Below are positions 1-7,630 of a stretch of DNA of 64,000 bases, piece after piece (within the stretch, counting starts at the first letter, position 1; every line of letters begins with the position of its first letter). A program made the translations under genes and the position numbers. The stretch covers positions 313,575 through 377,574 of the forward strand of contig NZ_JBKHKJ010000001.1 in NCBI RefSeq assembly GCF_046546515.1, in the 5' to 3' direction. The notes under the pieces are model-generated. The model saw only the letters and a program-made list of their open reading frames with translations. It was not told where the DNA came from and did not search any database. The DNA is from Parasediminibacterium sp046546515. Lineage in GTDB: Bacteria > Bacteroidota > Bacteroidia > Chitinophagales > Chitinophagaceae.

Positions 1-595
1 GCATTTTCACGCTGTGTTGGGTAGGTTTTGTTTTTAGTTCCTTAGCTGCTTTCAGATAAGGAACAAGCGTTAAGTGTATTACCATCACGCTTTCTTCTGG
101 CAGTTCCCACTGCAACTGGCGTACCGCTTCTATAAAAGGGAGGCTTTCAATATCGCCTACCGTACCGCCTATTTCTGTGATTACAATGTCAAATTTGCCT
201 GTTTTGCCAAGCAGCAGCATCCTACGTTTTATTTCATCGGTTATATGTGGCACTACCTGCACTGTTTTGCCCAAAAAATCTCCATTTCTTTCCTTGTTTA
301 TTACGGTTTGGTAAATACGCCCTGTTGTTACATTGTTTGCCTGCGAAGTATAGGTGTTTAAAAAACGTTCGTAGTGGCCAAGGTCCAAGTCTGTTTCTGC
401 CCCGTCTTCCGTTACAAAACATTCGCCATGCTCATAAGGGTTCAGCGTGCCTGGGTCTACGTTTATGTAGGGGTCTAGCTTTTGTATGGTTACAGAAAGC
501 CCTCTTGCTTGCAGCAGTTTTGCCAAACTTGCTGCAATAATACCTTTACCTAAACTACTGGTTACGCCGCCAGTTACAAAAATGTACTTTGCCAT
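1..595 (-). CDS. pyrG: CTP synthase, N-terminal part (runs off the window)
   Basis: Makes CTP from UTP, ATP and glutamine in the cytoplasm. Reading the complement from the ATG at 593-595 gives MAKYIFVTGGVTSSLGKG, the hallmark N-terminus of the amidoligase domain with its nucleotide-binding loop, followed by QKLDPYINVDPGTLNPYEHG and EIGGTVGDIESLPF, both diagnostic of PyrG. About 198 residues are present; the rest of the synthetase domain and the glutamine amidotransferase domain lie beyond position 1. The frame is intact to the window edge. No partner gene is visible: the upstream side is a repeat-filled spacer. Confidence 0.97.
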   Translation of the reverse strand, partial: MAKYIFVTGGVTSSLGKGIIAASLAKLLQARGLSVTIQKLDPYINVDPGTLNPYEHGECFVTEDGAETDLDLGHYERFLNTYTSQANNVTTGRIYQTVINKERNGDFLGKTVQVVPHITDEIKRRMLLLGKTGKFDIVITEIGGTVGDIESLPFIEAVRQLQWELPEESVMVIHLTLVPYLKAAKELKTKPTQHSVKM

Positions 596-629
596 AATTT
601 ATATGTATTAAAGTTTAATATCTCTTTTT

Positions 630-641
630 GGGGTGCACCCC
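630..641. repeat. 12-bp GC-rich palindrome upstream of pyrG
   Basis: GGGGTGCACCCC is a perfect palindrome 35 bp upstream of the pyrG start, preceded by a T run. It could be an operator or simply a repeat end. Nothing else in 596-807 looks coding. Confidence 0.4.
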
Positions 642-835
642 AGTATTTCAAAGCCTGTCAAAATACCATTGCGAAATAATGCACAACAGGAAGCCTTTTC
701 GTTGATGAGAAACGATTGAAATAAGGCACGACTAAAATATATTGTTGGAAATACAGCTATTGAAGTCATGCAAAACTAATGGAAAAAGTCGGTGTAAAGA
801 AATTGATGTGTGCATAAAACTTTTTCGCTTTGTCC

Positions 836-1089
836 CAGGGTAAATGCATCAAAATTCTTTTTGCTCGAATCTTCGAGTTTGACACCAGTCTTGGCACAAG
901 CCACCTTATTTTATCAGGTCAGCCGCAGGCTGATTGAAAAAAATGCGCAGCAAATTTTTTTCAAAGGATAAAATAGAGTGGCGTTGCCAAGACGAAGCCC
1001 GCCGGCTATGAGGCAAAAGGACTAAAAGAAGCATTTAACGATAAAAAAGGTAATTAGGCATGGAATAAATTTTTGATGCGTTTGCCCTG
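836..1089. mobile_element. Family A MITE-like element, copy A1
   Basis: A 254-bp element with terminal inverted repeats: left CAGGGTAAATGCATCAAAA, right complement CAGGGCAAACGCATCAAAA (17 of 19 match). It is flanked by a 10-bp direct duplication CGCTTTGTCC at 826-835 and 1090-1099, which is single in the other B copies, so A1 inserted into B1. The interior folds into a long stem (GTCTTGGCA ... TGCCAAGAC, continued by GCCAC and TATTTTATC) enclosing two short hairpins with 3-nt loops. It has no ORF. The transposase that moves it is not in this window. Confidence 0.8.
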
Positions 1090-1126
1090 CGCTTTGTCCT
1101 GATACACCTCAATCTGTAAAAAACCT

Positions 1127-1134
1127 TATCTTTG
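1127..1134 (+). promoter_or_regulatory. Conserved TAnnTTTG box in B1
   Basis: TATCTTTG matches the Bacteroidota sigma-70-type -7 box TAnnTTTG. The same box is present at the equivalent place in B2 (9364-9371), B3 (15862-15869), B4 (44796-44803) and B5 (30998-31005), 121-133 bp before the 11-bp array in the first four. This suggests the array is transcribed. I could not identify a convincing -33 element. Confidence 0.45.
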
Positions 1135-1265
1135 TTTAGAAATGTACTTGACAAAAACTACTTACCAAACTAGTGTCTTGGCAACCCAATCATAGTTTTT
1201 TTTTTACTAATATTAAGATAGTTGTAGTCCCAAAATTTGGTCTTGTGTTTATGGCTTCAAAATAT

Positions 1266-1342
1266 GCACAAATCAGGCACAAAATGAGCATAAAATAAGC
1301 ACAAAATAAGCATGAAATAAGCACAAAATAAGCATCAAAATT
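1266..1342 (+). repeat. 11-bp periodic array, 7 units (B1)
   Basis: Seven units start with GCA at 1266, 1277, 1288, 1299, 1310, 1321 and 1332, exactly 11 bp apart. Units: GCACAAATCAG, GCACAAAATGA, GCATAAAATAA, GCACAAAATAA, GCATGAAATAA, GCACAAAATAA, GCATCAAAATT. The core GCAY plus an A run is conserved and the last few bases vary. It is followed 10 bp later by the B-family palindrome. Confidence 0.9.
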
Positions 1343-1763
1343 TGATATTATTATTGATAATCAATGGCTTACAAGGTTGGTAACGATTTTTGAAAAAAAG
1401 CGAAAGAATAAAAACCCCAAAAAAATGGCAAAACTGAAACTATTTTAATATAACACTAGGAAATATCGATATTATTAAAAATATGCAAATATTGTCCCCT
1501 TGCCCAGTTCCTGTTATTTTTTCCTTTGGGTAACTTGTCCCGGTCTTTCGGGAGGGGTGAGGTTGAGCTATGTTGATTTTTTAATAAAAAGCGAAAAACG
1601 TCTATGAACTCAAATTGTAAATAGGGCTTGCTGTATTTTTAAACTGATTTATATATAAAAGAAGTAGTATAATTATTCTCTTTATTCAATTTAGAGGCAT
1701 CTTTAAACATGTTTTAGGAATTGGTGTTGTTTATCCCAACGTTTAACCATCAAAAAAATAAAA

Positions 1764-2645
1764 ATGAAAAAACTGTTGCTCCTTTTTGTTGCTGCCTTGT
1801 GCTCCGCAGCCTTGCTTAGTTACACTTTCAAGCCCAAAGAACATGCTTTTTTATCCCCTGATGGGTACATAGCCTGCTATAATCATGCTGTAAAAGACCA
1901 GATACAGCTAGATGCAGCCAGCCCCGATTTTGTGAAACTGCACGCCAACCCCTTGTATTATACATTAGAAAACCCCACTGGCAGCATGGTGTCTTTTGCT
2001 TCGGCCGATGGCAAAGCGGCACAAGGCTATTATATCAAACCAAAAAAGAAAAGCAACAAATGGCTATTCGTGATACAAGAATGGTGGGGGCTAAACGACA
2101 ACATTAAAAGGGAAGCAGAAACATTTGCCAAGGAATTTGCTGATGCCAATATACTGGCCCTAGATATGTATGATGGCAAAGTAGCCACCACCCCCGACAG
2201 TGCAGGCCTGTACATGAAGAGTGCCAAATCGGAACGTTTGGAAAGCATTGTGAAAGCTGGCATTGCTTATGCAGGCCCTAAAGCCAAAATTTATACGTTA
2301 GGCTGGTGCTTTGGTGGTGGCTGGAGCTTGCAGTCAACACTATTGGCGGGCAAGCAAGCAGCAGGGTGCGTAATGTATTATGGCCGCCCAGAAACCGATG
2401 TGGAAAGGCTAAAAACATTGAACTGCGACGTGATTGGCTTTTTTGGTAATAAAGACAAAGGCATAGCACCCGCAATGGTAGATGCTTTTGAAAAAAACAT
2501 GAAAGAAGCAAGCAAGCAACTTACGATTTACCGCTACGATGCCGCCCATGGTTTTGCCAACCCTAGCAACCCCGTTTACGACAAAGCCGCCACTGAAGAT
2601 GCACACACAAAAGCGGTTGCTTTTTTAAAAGCTCATAAGTTGTAG
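1764..2645 (+). CDS. Secreted dienelactone hydrolase family protein
   Basis: An alpha/beta-hydrolase of the dienelactone hydrolase family, 293 residues, with a cleavable signal peptide (residues 1-20), so it is probably periplasmic. Visible family motifs are QEWWGLN (E106), the nucleophile elbow GWCFGGG with C182 in place of serine as usual for this family, D231 in GNKDKGI, and H262 in AAHGFANP, giving a complete Cys-Asp-His triad. About 60 residues between the signal peptide and the hydrolase core form an N-terminal extension. The substrate cannot be told from sequence; these enzymes cleave lactones or esters. It is monocistronic, with a terminator-like hairpin just downstream. Confidence 0.88.
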   Translation: MKKLLLLFVAALCSAALLSYTFKPKEHAFLSPDGYIACYNHAVKDQIQLDAASPDFVKLHANPLYYTLENPTGSMVSFASADGKAAQGYYIKPKKKSNKWLFVIQEWWGLNDNIKREAETFAKEFADANILALDMYDGKVATTPDSAGLYMKSAKSERLESIVKAGIAYAGPKAKIYTLGWCFGGGWSLQSTLLAGKQAAGCVMYYGRPETDVERLKTLNCDVIGFFGNKDKGIAPAMVDAFEKNMKEASKQLTIYRYDAAHGFANPSNPVYDKAATEDAHTKAVAFLKAHKL

Positions 2646-2678
2646 CCCATAACTCATTCTTATTTTAATGCCCAAAAC

Positions 2679-2717
2679 CATTACAGGGTTCAAAACCCTA
2701 TAATGTTTTTGGGTTTT
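2679..2717 (+). terminator. Rho-independent terminator after the hydrolase gene
   Basis: The arms AGGGTT and AACCCT, extended by CATTA and TAATG with a mismatch, are followed by TTTTTGGGTTTTT. It lies 34 bp after the hydrolase stop codon. Confidence 0.6.
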
Positions 2718-2890
2718 TATCCACCTAACATAACCCTATACATTTATCCTTATACAAATACATTAACTTGCATTTGTGTAAGGATATTTTATTTATTGCA
2801 TTGGTCTTAATTAAGGCATAGTCTCACCATTATAAGGCCATGCTACAATAGTAAAAAATATTTATACATGGTAATAGCGGGCTAATCTTT

Positions 2891-2898
2891 TACATTTG
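2891..2898 (+). promoter_or_regulatory. Probable parA promoter -7 box
   Basis: TACATTTG matches TAnnTTTG and lies 127 bp upstream of the chosen parA start. No clear -33 TTG was seen. The rest of 2718-3024 carries no gene that I can recognise. Confidence 0.5.
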
Positions 2899-3024
2899 CG
2901 ATGTTGCGACACTTTTCTAAACTAAAGGAAAGGAATGTTAGCACTAAGCATTACACAACAATGCAATGCCTTTAAAATAAAAATAAACGAAGCTGCGAAA
3001 GCAGCCTACTTGGGAGCAATAAAC

Positions 3025-3825
3025 ATGGCAAGAATAATTGGGGTCGCAAATCAAAAAGGTGGCGTGGGCAAAACCACCACTGCTATTAATGTGGCAGCAA
3101 GCTTTGCCGTGCTGGAATACAGGACACTACTGGTAGATGCAGACCCGCAAGCCAACAGTACCACTGGCACAGGGTTCGACTTGCACAATATTACCAGCAG
3201 CCTGTACGACTGCATGGTGAATAATGCAAAAGCCGAGGATGTAATATTGAAAAGCGAAATACCGCATTTAGAGGTAATACCCAGCCATATAGACCTGGTG
3301 GGCGCCGAGATAGAAATGATCAACTACCCCAATCGTGAAAATGTAATGAAAAACATTTTGGATGCGGTAAAGGACAAGTATGATTTTATTGTGATTGACT
3401 GCTCGCCTTCCTTGGGCTTGATAACCGTAAACGCATTGGTAGCTGCCGACAGCGTGATAGTACCCGTGCAGTGTGAGTTTTTTGCATTGGAAGGGCTTGG
3501 CAAATTGCTAAACACCGTGAAAATAGTGCAAAGTCGCCTGAACCCACAATTACAAATAGAAGGCATACTAATGACCATGTACGATGGTCGCTTGCGCTTG
3601 TGCAACCAAGTAGTAAGCGAGCTTAGAAGGCATTTTGACGACATTGTTTTTGCAACCATCATCCACAGGAACAGCAAGCTAAGCGAAGCCCCAAGCGTAG
3701 GCAAGCCTGTTATATTGTACGATTCCGACAGTAAGGGGGCAAACAACTACTTGAACCTAGCAAAAGAAATACTACAAAAAAACGAAATGACTAAAATGAC
3801 CAACGAAGAAAGGATTTTAGATTAA
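3025..3825 (+). CDS. parA: Chromosome-partitioning ATPase ParA (Soj)
   Basis: A deviant Walker-type ATPase that works with ParB to segregate the chromosome origin region. The frame is open from 2935, but the family N-terminus MARIIGVANQKGGVGKTT begins at 3025 and is preceded by GGGAG, so I take 3025 (266 residues). The P-loop KGGVGKTT carries the signature lysine, then DADPQAN (Walker A') and IDCSPSLGLITVNAL (Walker B). The length is typical. parB follows 283 bp downstream, separated by a decayed A-rich repeat. The 30-codon upstream extension has no family match and is probably leader. Confidence 0.95.
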   Translation: MARIIGVANQKGGVGKTTTAINVAASFAVLEYRTLLVDADPQANSTTGTGFDLHNITSSLYDCMVNNAKAEDVILKSEIPHLEVIPSHIDLVGAEIEMINYPNRENVMKNILDAVKDKYDFIVIDCSPSLGLITVNALVAADSVIVPVQCEFFALEGLGKLLNTVKIVQSRLNPQLQIEGILMTMYDGRLRLCNQVVSELRRHFDDIVFATIIHRNSKLSEAPSVGKPVILYDSDSKGANNYLNLAKEILQKNEMTKMTNEERILD

Positions 3826-4108
3826 TTTCTAGCCACTAGGCACAAAAACACAAAGAAGCACAAAGGAACGAAATAGATTGGTTTGTATTTTTCACAAAGG
3901 CTTATCCATTCACTTCAATTTTTTTAATCTTTCTTTGCACGAATGCACGAGTAGGCACTAGTTTTTGATTCGTGTTTATTCGTGCATTCGTGGCAAATTT
4001 TATTTTTAAACATTGCCCTGGTTTGTGGCAAATAAGTCCTTTATTTCATTTCAAAAACTTTGTGCCGTTTTAAGTCTTCTTGGCTTCATGGCAAAATATT
4101 AATATAAA

Positions 4109-5029
4109 ATGGCATCTTCCAAGTTAAAACAAGATTTATTGGGCAAAGGCATCCGCTCTTTGCTGCAAAATATTGACACCGATTTACAAACCACCGAGGG
4201 CAAGCTAAGGAACGAGGTAGTGGAAAAAGCCACGGCTTCTACCCGAGTGCCGCTTAGTAGCATTGTAATAAATCCCAAGCAACCACGCCGGGACTTTGAC
4301 GAGACGGCATTGAACGAACTAGCGGCCTCTATTAAACTACACGACATTATACAGCCGCTTACCGTAAGCAGGATGGCGGATGGCAAATACCAGCTAATAG
4401 CGGGTGAAAGGCGGTACAGGGCTAGTAAAATTGCTGGGTTAATAGACATTCCTGTATATGTAAGGGAAGCAAACGACAGCCAATTGCTAGAGCTGGCATT
4501 GCTGGAAAACTTGCAGCGCGAAAACCTGAATGCCGTGGAAATAGGCCTTAGCTATAAGCGGATGATGGAGGAGCTAAACTATACGCAGGAGCAGGTTGCA
4601 GAACGCATGGGAAAGGAGCGCAGCACGGTTACCAATTATATCCGTTTACTAAAATTGCCGCCAGATGTATTGTTCGCCGTGCGAAACGGCAGCCTTAGCA
4701 TGGGCCACGCAAGGGCATTGATTAATATTGACACTGTTGATAGGCAGTTGTATGTTTTTAATGAAATAAAAGCCAAGAGCCTTAGTGTAAGGCAAACCGA
4801 GGAACTAGTACGCAACCTGTATAAAACAGAAAAGCCTGCGGCTAAGTTGCCAGCAGCCAATAGCTTGCCGCCAGCTTACAAAAAGATAGAAGACAACCTT
4901 GCCTCCCACTTTAGCACTAAGGTTAAAATGGCTGTTAATAAAAACGGCACAGGCAGCATCACGCTGGAATATTTCTCTTTAGAAGAACTGAACAAAATTT
5001 TAGATCAGATGAACATTGTTGTAAGCTAG
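4109..5029 (+). CDS. parB: Chromosome-partitioning protein ParB (Spo0J)
   Basis: A CTP-dependent DNA-sliding clamp that loads at parS and recruits ParA and SMC. It has 306 residues. The N-terminal ParB/Srx domain has NPKQPRRDF (about residues 55-63) and the CTP-binding motif GERRYRA (about 98-104), followed by ENLQRENLNAVEIG. A helix-turn-helix domain (EQVAERMGKERSTVTNYIRLLKLP, about 154-177) precedes a C-terminal dimerisation region. It ends 9 bp before the DUF5683 gene, so the two are probably co-transcribed. The gene order parA-parB-DUF5683-dapB is common in Bacteroidota. I found no parS-like palindrome in the window. Confidence 0.95.
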   Translation: MASSKLKQDLLGKGIRSLLQNIDTDLQTTEGKLRNEVVEKATASTRVPLSSIVINPKQPRRDFDETALNELAASIKLHDIIQPLTVSRMADGKYQLIAGERRYRASKIAGLIDIPVYVREANDSQLLELALLENLQRENLNAVEIGLSYKRMMEELNYTQEQVAERMGKERSTVTNYIRLLKLPPDVLFAVRNGSLSMGHARALINIDTVDRQLYVFNEIKAKSLSVRQTEELVRNLYKTEKPAAKLPAANSLPPAYKKIEDNLASHFSTKVKMAVNKNGTGSITLEYFSLEELNKILDQMNIVVS

Positions 5030-5038
5030 TACTTAGCC

Positions 5039-5713
5039 ATGATATTGCGCCGCATTATATTATTGCTTTTTTTAGTTGCAAGTACGGGGTCTTTATGGGC
5101 ACAAGCCGATAAAACAACCCAGTCTGCTACGCTATTGTCTTCAACCAAAGACTCGCTAAAGGGGCTGGAAGTAAAGGATGCAAAGGAAGTAATAGATACA
5201 GCCACAAAAAAAAGGCATATACCTAAAATTGCCACCCGCCGCTCCGCTATTATACCGGGCTGGGGGCAGGCCTACAACCATGAATATTGGAAGATACCCA
5301 TTGTATATGCGGCGTTGGCTATACCCACTTATACCTATTTCTACAACAATAGTTTTTATAAAAAAACCAGGTTTGCCTATCAGGCAAGGTACAAAGCCGC
5401 TATTAATACAAACGACACCACAGACATTGCTAAAATAGATCCTCAGCTAAAAAACTTAGATATATACTCCCTGCAAACCTACAGGAACCAATTTCGGCGC
5501 GACAGGGATTATTCCATGCTATGGTTCTTTATTTTGTGGGGCGTGAACATAGTAGATGCCACGGTATTTGCACACCTTAAAGACTTTGATGTAAGCAACG
5601 ATTTGAGTATGCACATTGCCCCCACTATCAATTCAATAGATAAGTTGCCCGGCGTGAACATGGTGCTAAGTCTAAAAACACCCAAGCATGGGGTAAGCAG
5701 CTTGGCAAGATGA
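5039..5713 (+). CDS. DUF5683 membrane protein of the parAB-dapB cluster
   Basis: A protein of 224 residues with an N-terminal signal or anchor segment (residues 1-21, ending WAQA) and the DUF5683 signature RSAIIPGWGQAYNHEYWKIPIVYAALA, two further hydrophobic helices (about 85-105 and 160-180), and a conserved HIAPTIN segment near the end. Its function is unknown; the family recurs between parB and dapB or lepB in Bacteroidota. It starts 9 bp after parB. The conserved WGQ motif and helices point to an envelope location. Confidence 0.8.
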   Translation: MILRRIILLLFLVASTGSLWAQADKTTQSATLLSSTKDSLKGLEVKDAKEVIDTATKKRHIPKIATRRSAIIPGWGQAYNHEYWKIPIVYAALAIPTYTYFYNNSFYKKTRFAYQARYKAAINTNDTTDIAKIDPQLKNLDIYSLQTYRNQFRRDRDYSMLWFFILWGVNIVDATVFAHLKDFDVSNDLSMHIAPTINSIDKLPGVNMVLSLKTPKHGVSSLAR

Positions 5714-5796
5714 GGGGAGTTATTTTAAGTTTTTTTTGGCTTCTCCAATTTACACAACTCCCATTGTTGTTTTTGGATACTAAGTGGCTTACTAAA

Positions 5797-5846
5797 AACC
5801 CTAAAAGGGTTGAACAATAGTAGCCATGGGTGCAACCCGTGGTAGG
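5797..5846. repeat. Dispersed double-hairpin repeat, family F copy 1
   Basis: Two adjacent hairpins: AACCCTAAAAGGGTT, then CCATGGGTGCAACCCGTGG, joined by GAACAATAGTAG. A second copy is at 7489-7540. It lies between the DUF5683 gene and dapB and could act as a processing or termination structure; the sequence alone does not decide this. Confidence 0.65.
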
Positions 5847-5904
5847 TAAATAAAAGTAATTAGTCATTAATCTTTAGTTAGTAATTTATCAATTATCAAT
5901 TCAA

Positions 5905-6621
5905 ATGAAAATAGCATTAATCGGGTACGGCAAAATGGGCAAGGCGATAGAAGAAATTGCTATTGCAAAAGGGCATGAAGTTGTTTTAAAACTAGACATA
6001 TCTAACCCAGAAGATTTTACTATCCCAAACTTGAAGCAATGCGATGTGGCTATTGAGTTTACTAGCCCCCATAGTGCCGTTGGCAACCTGAAAAAATGCT
6101 TTGCGGCAGGCTTGCCTGTTGTTTGTGGCAGCACGGGATGGCTGGCAGAATGGGCCGAAGTAAAGCAAGCATGCGAAGCCAGCAACGGGGCATTGGTATA
6201 TGCAAGCAACTATAGCATTGGGGTAAATTTGTTTTTTGAACTGAATACTTACCTCGCAAAACTGATGCACAACCATGCAGACTATGAAGTGCTGCTGGAA
6301 GAAATACACCATACCGAGAAAAAAGATGCCCCAAGCGGCACGGCCATTACTTTAGCAGAGCAAGTGCTAAAGCATATTGCAGGAAAGAAACAATGGGTAA
6401 ACCATATTAGCGACAACACCGAAGACCTTGAAATTATTAGCGAAAGGATAGACCCCGCACCCGGCACACACAAGATAAAATACTACTCTCCTATCGATGA
6501 TATTGAAATTATCCATACCGCCCACAACCGCAAAGGCTTTGCTGGCGGAGCCGTGCTCGCAGCCGAATTTGTTGTTGGCAAAAAAGGCATTTTCAATATG
6601 AAACAGGTGCTTGGTTTGTAA
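5905..6621 (+). CDS. dapB: 4-hydroxy-tetrahydrodipicolinate reductase
   Basis: Reduces 4-hydroxy-tetrahydrodipicolinate with NAD(P)H in the diaminopimelate and lysine pathway, cytoplasmic. It has 238 residues, within the usual range for Bacteroidota. The N-terminal Rossmann motif is GYGKMGKAIEEIA. The catalytic signature EIHHTEKKDAPSGTA (about 132-146) contains the paired histidines, the catalytic lysine and the tetrahydrodipicolinate-binding SGT. The C-terminus GAVLAAEFVVGKKGIFNM is typical. The start is preceded by TATCAATTATCAATTC, a short form of a heptamer repeat seen elsewhere in the window. Confidence 0.96.
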   Translation: MKIALIGYGKMGKAIEEIAIAKGHEVVLKLDISNPEDFTIPNLKQCDVAIEFTSPHSAVGNLKKCFAAGLPVVCGSTGWLAEWAEVKQACEASNGALVYASNYSIGVNLFFELNTYLAKLMHNHADYEVLLEEIHHTEKKDAPSGTAITLAEQVLKHIAGKKQWVNHISDNTEDLEIISERIDPAPGTHKIKYYSPIDDIEIIHTAHNRKGFAGGAVLAAEFVVGKKGIFNMKQVLGL

Positions 6622-6763
6622 AACCAATAACAGTAATCAATATATGTACTGTGAACCTTGAATACGCAACCTCTCATTAGAGTAAATGTGTATTCAGGGA
6701 TTTTTTATTTTATAAAGATAATAAAAATGACAATTAAATAATAGTGATACAGGCACAAGGCAA

Positions 6764-7016
6764 CAAGGCAAACGCATAAAAATATTGTTTTGATTTAATC
6801 TTCGAGTTTCACACCAGGACTTGCATAAGCCACATCATTTTATCTGGTCAGCCGTAGGATGATTGAAAAAAATCGGTACGATATTTTTTTCAAAAGATAA
6901 AATGGAGTGGTGATGCAAGTCCGAAGCCCGCCGGCTATGAGGCAATAAGACTGAAAAGATATATTTTAAGATAAAATGTCAATTAAGCATAGAATAATTT
7001 TTGATGCGTTTACATA
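6764..7016. mobile_element. Family A MITE-like element, copy A2 (degenerate)
   Basis: About 253 bp, similar to A1 and A3 throughout. The left end is CAAGGCAAACGCATAAAAA and the right end TTTTGATGCGTTTACAT, so the termini have decayed and no target duplication remains. The long stem is kept but with other bases: GGACTTGCAT pairs with ATGCAAGTCC where A1 has GTCTTGGCA and TGCCAAGAC. It fills most of the 6622-7210 spacer, in which I see no gene. Confidence 0.75.
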
Positions 7017-7210
7017 ATAGAAAACCAAGTCTTCTCTATTTCCTTCGTGCCTTCGTGGTAAATAATACACCCTTTCCATACCCCTAAGTCTAGGGGTATT
7101 TTGTTTTGTAGATATAGTTCACCTTTGTATCACCAAGGGCAATTAAAGGCTCACGACAACAATTGCTTAGGGAGGTTTTTTATTTACACAAACAATTAAA
7201 TATTCCGGCT

Positions 7211-7471
7211 ATGTTTACTTCTTTTAAAATGAATGTTGCTGCAATTGCAACTGCAGGTGCTATCCTCACGGCTACCATCACTGCACCGTTTACACAAATT
7301 TTTGGCAAGCACTATGATGGCAAAAAAGATTTTTCTTGCTGCAAGGCAGACGAGTTGGTTATCCACCACTACTACACTGTAAGTGTTTTTTGGATAGAAG
7401 TAGCAGATGGGTACACAGAAGAAAAAACTGGGAAATCAGCACCGGGTGGTTGCGTTATACAATGTTTGTAG
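7211..7471 (+). CDS. Small conserved hypothetical protein, probably secreted
   Basis: I take the ATG at 7211 (86 residues); the longer frame opens at a TTG at 7163. Residues 1-30 (MFTSFKMNVAAIATAGAIL...) look like a signal or membrane segment. The rest has paired cysteines (DFSCCKAD), an HHYYTVSVFWIEVADGYTEE segment and a final CVIQCL, giving four cysteines outside the leader. A TATAGTTCACCTTTG stretch upstream resembles a promoter. I recognise no function. A family F repeat follows directly after the stop codon. Confidence 0.55.
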   Translation: MFTSFKMNVAAIATAGAILTATITAPFTQIFGKHYDGKKDFSCCKADELVIHHYYTVSVFWIEVADGYTEEKTGKSAPGGCVIQCL

Positions 7472-7488
7472 GATAGGGTGAGTTTGCT

Positions 7489-7540
7489 AAAACCCTGAAA
7501 GGTTGAACAATAGTAGCCATGAGTGAAACCCGTGGTAGGA
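7489..7540. repeat. Dispersed double-hairpin repeat, family F copy 2
   Basis: About 85 percent like copy 1 at 5797-5846, sharing TTGAACAATAGTAGCCATG and CCCGTGGTAGG. The second hairpin has lost some pairing (CATGAGTG against CCCGTGG). Confidence 0.6.
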
Positions 7541-7630
7541 GTATTGCACAAAAAAACCATTCCAGTCCATAAATAACCAAGGGTATTTACAAACTGAAAT
7601 GGCTTAGGCAAATGGTATGGCAAACTAAAA

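Larger units (their letters stand above)
808..1610. mobile_element. Family B dispersed element, copy B1 (interrupted by family A copy A1)
   Basis: The left end (GTGCATAAAACTTTTTCGC at 810-828) matches the left ends of B3 and B4. The right end (AAAAAGCGAAAAAC at 1586-1599) matches the right ends of B2 and B3 but its last bases have decayed. In order inside: TATCTTTG box at 1127-1134, a tract starting CTAGTGTCTTGGCA, an 11-bp periodic array at 1266-1342, the palindrome ATTGATAATCAAT at 1353-1365, a block with AAACTGAAACTATTTTAAT near 1432-1450, and a TCTTTCGGGAGGGG segment near 1540. There is no open reading frame of useful length, so the element is non-coding. Family A copy A1 (836-1089) sits inside it with a clean target duplication. 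Whether it is a MITE, an ncRNA gene or a binding platform is not known. Confidence 0.75.

Noticed and set aside
836..1089. Family A as a riboswitch or group II intron fragment
   Set aside because: It has transposon-type ends with target duplications, no downstream gene in common, and no intron domain V motif that I can see.
1100..1610. B1 as a parS cluster for the nearby parAB genes
   Set aside because: Other B copies are far from parAB and the sequence has no parS-like TGTTnCACGTGnAACA palindrome.
2935..3024. 30-codon N-terminal extension of parA
   Set aside because: The family N-terminus starts at 3025 with a GGGAG site before it; the extension has no match to ParA.
3324..3746. 140-residue open frame antisense to parA
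   Set aside because: Shadow of the parA reading frame.
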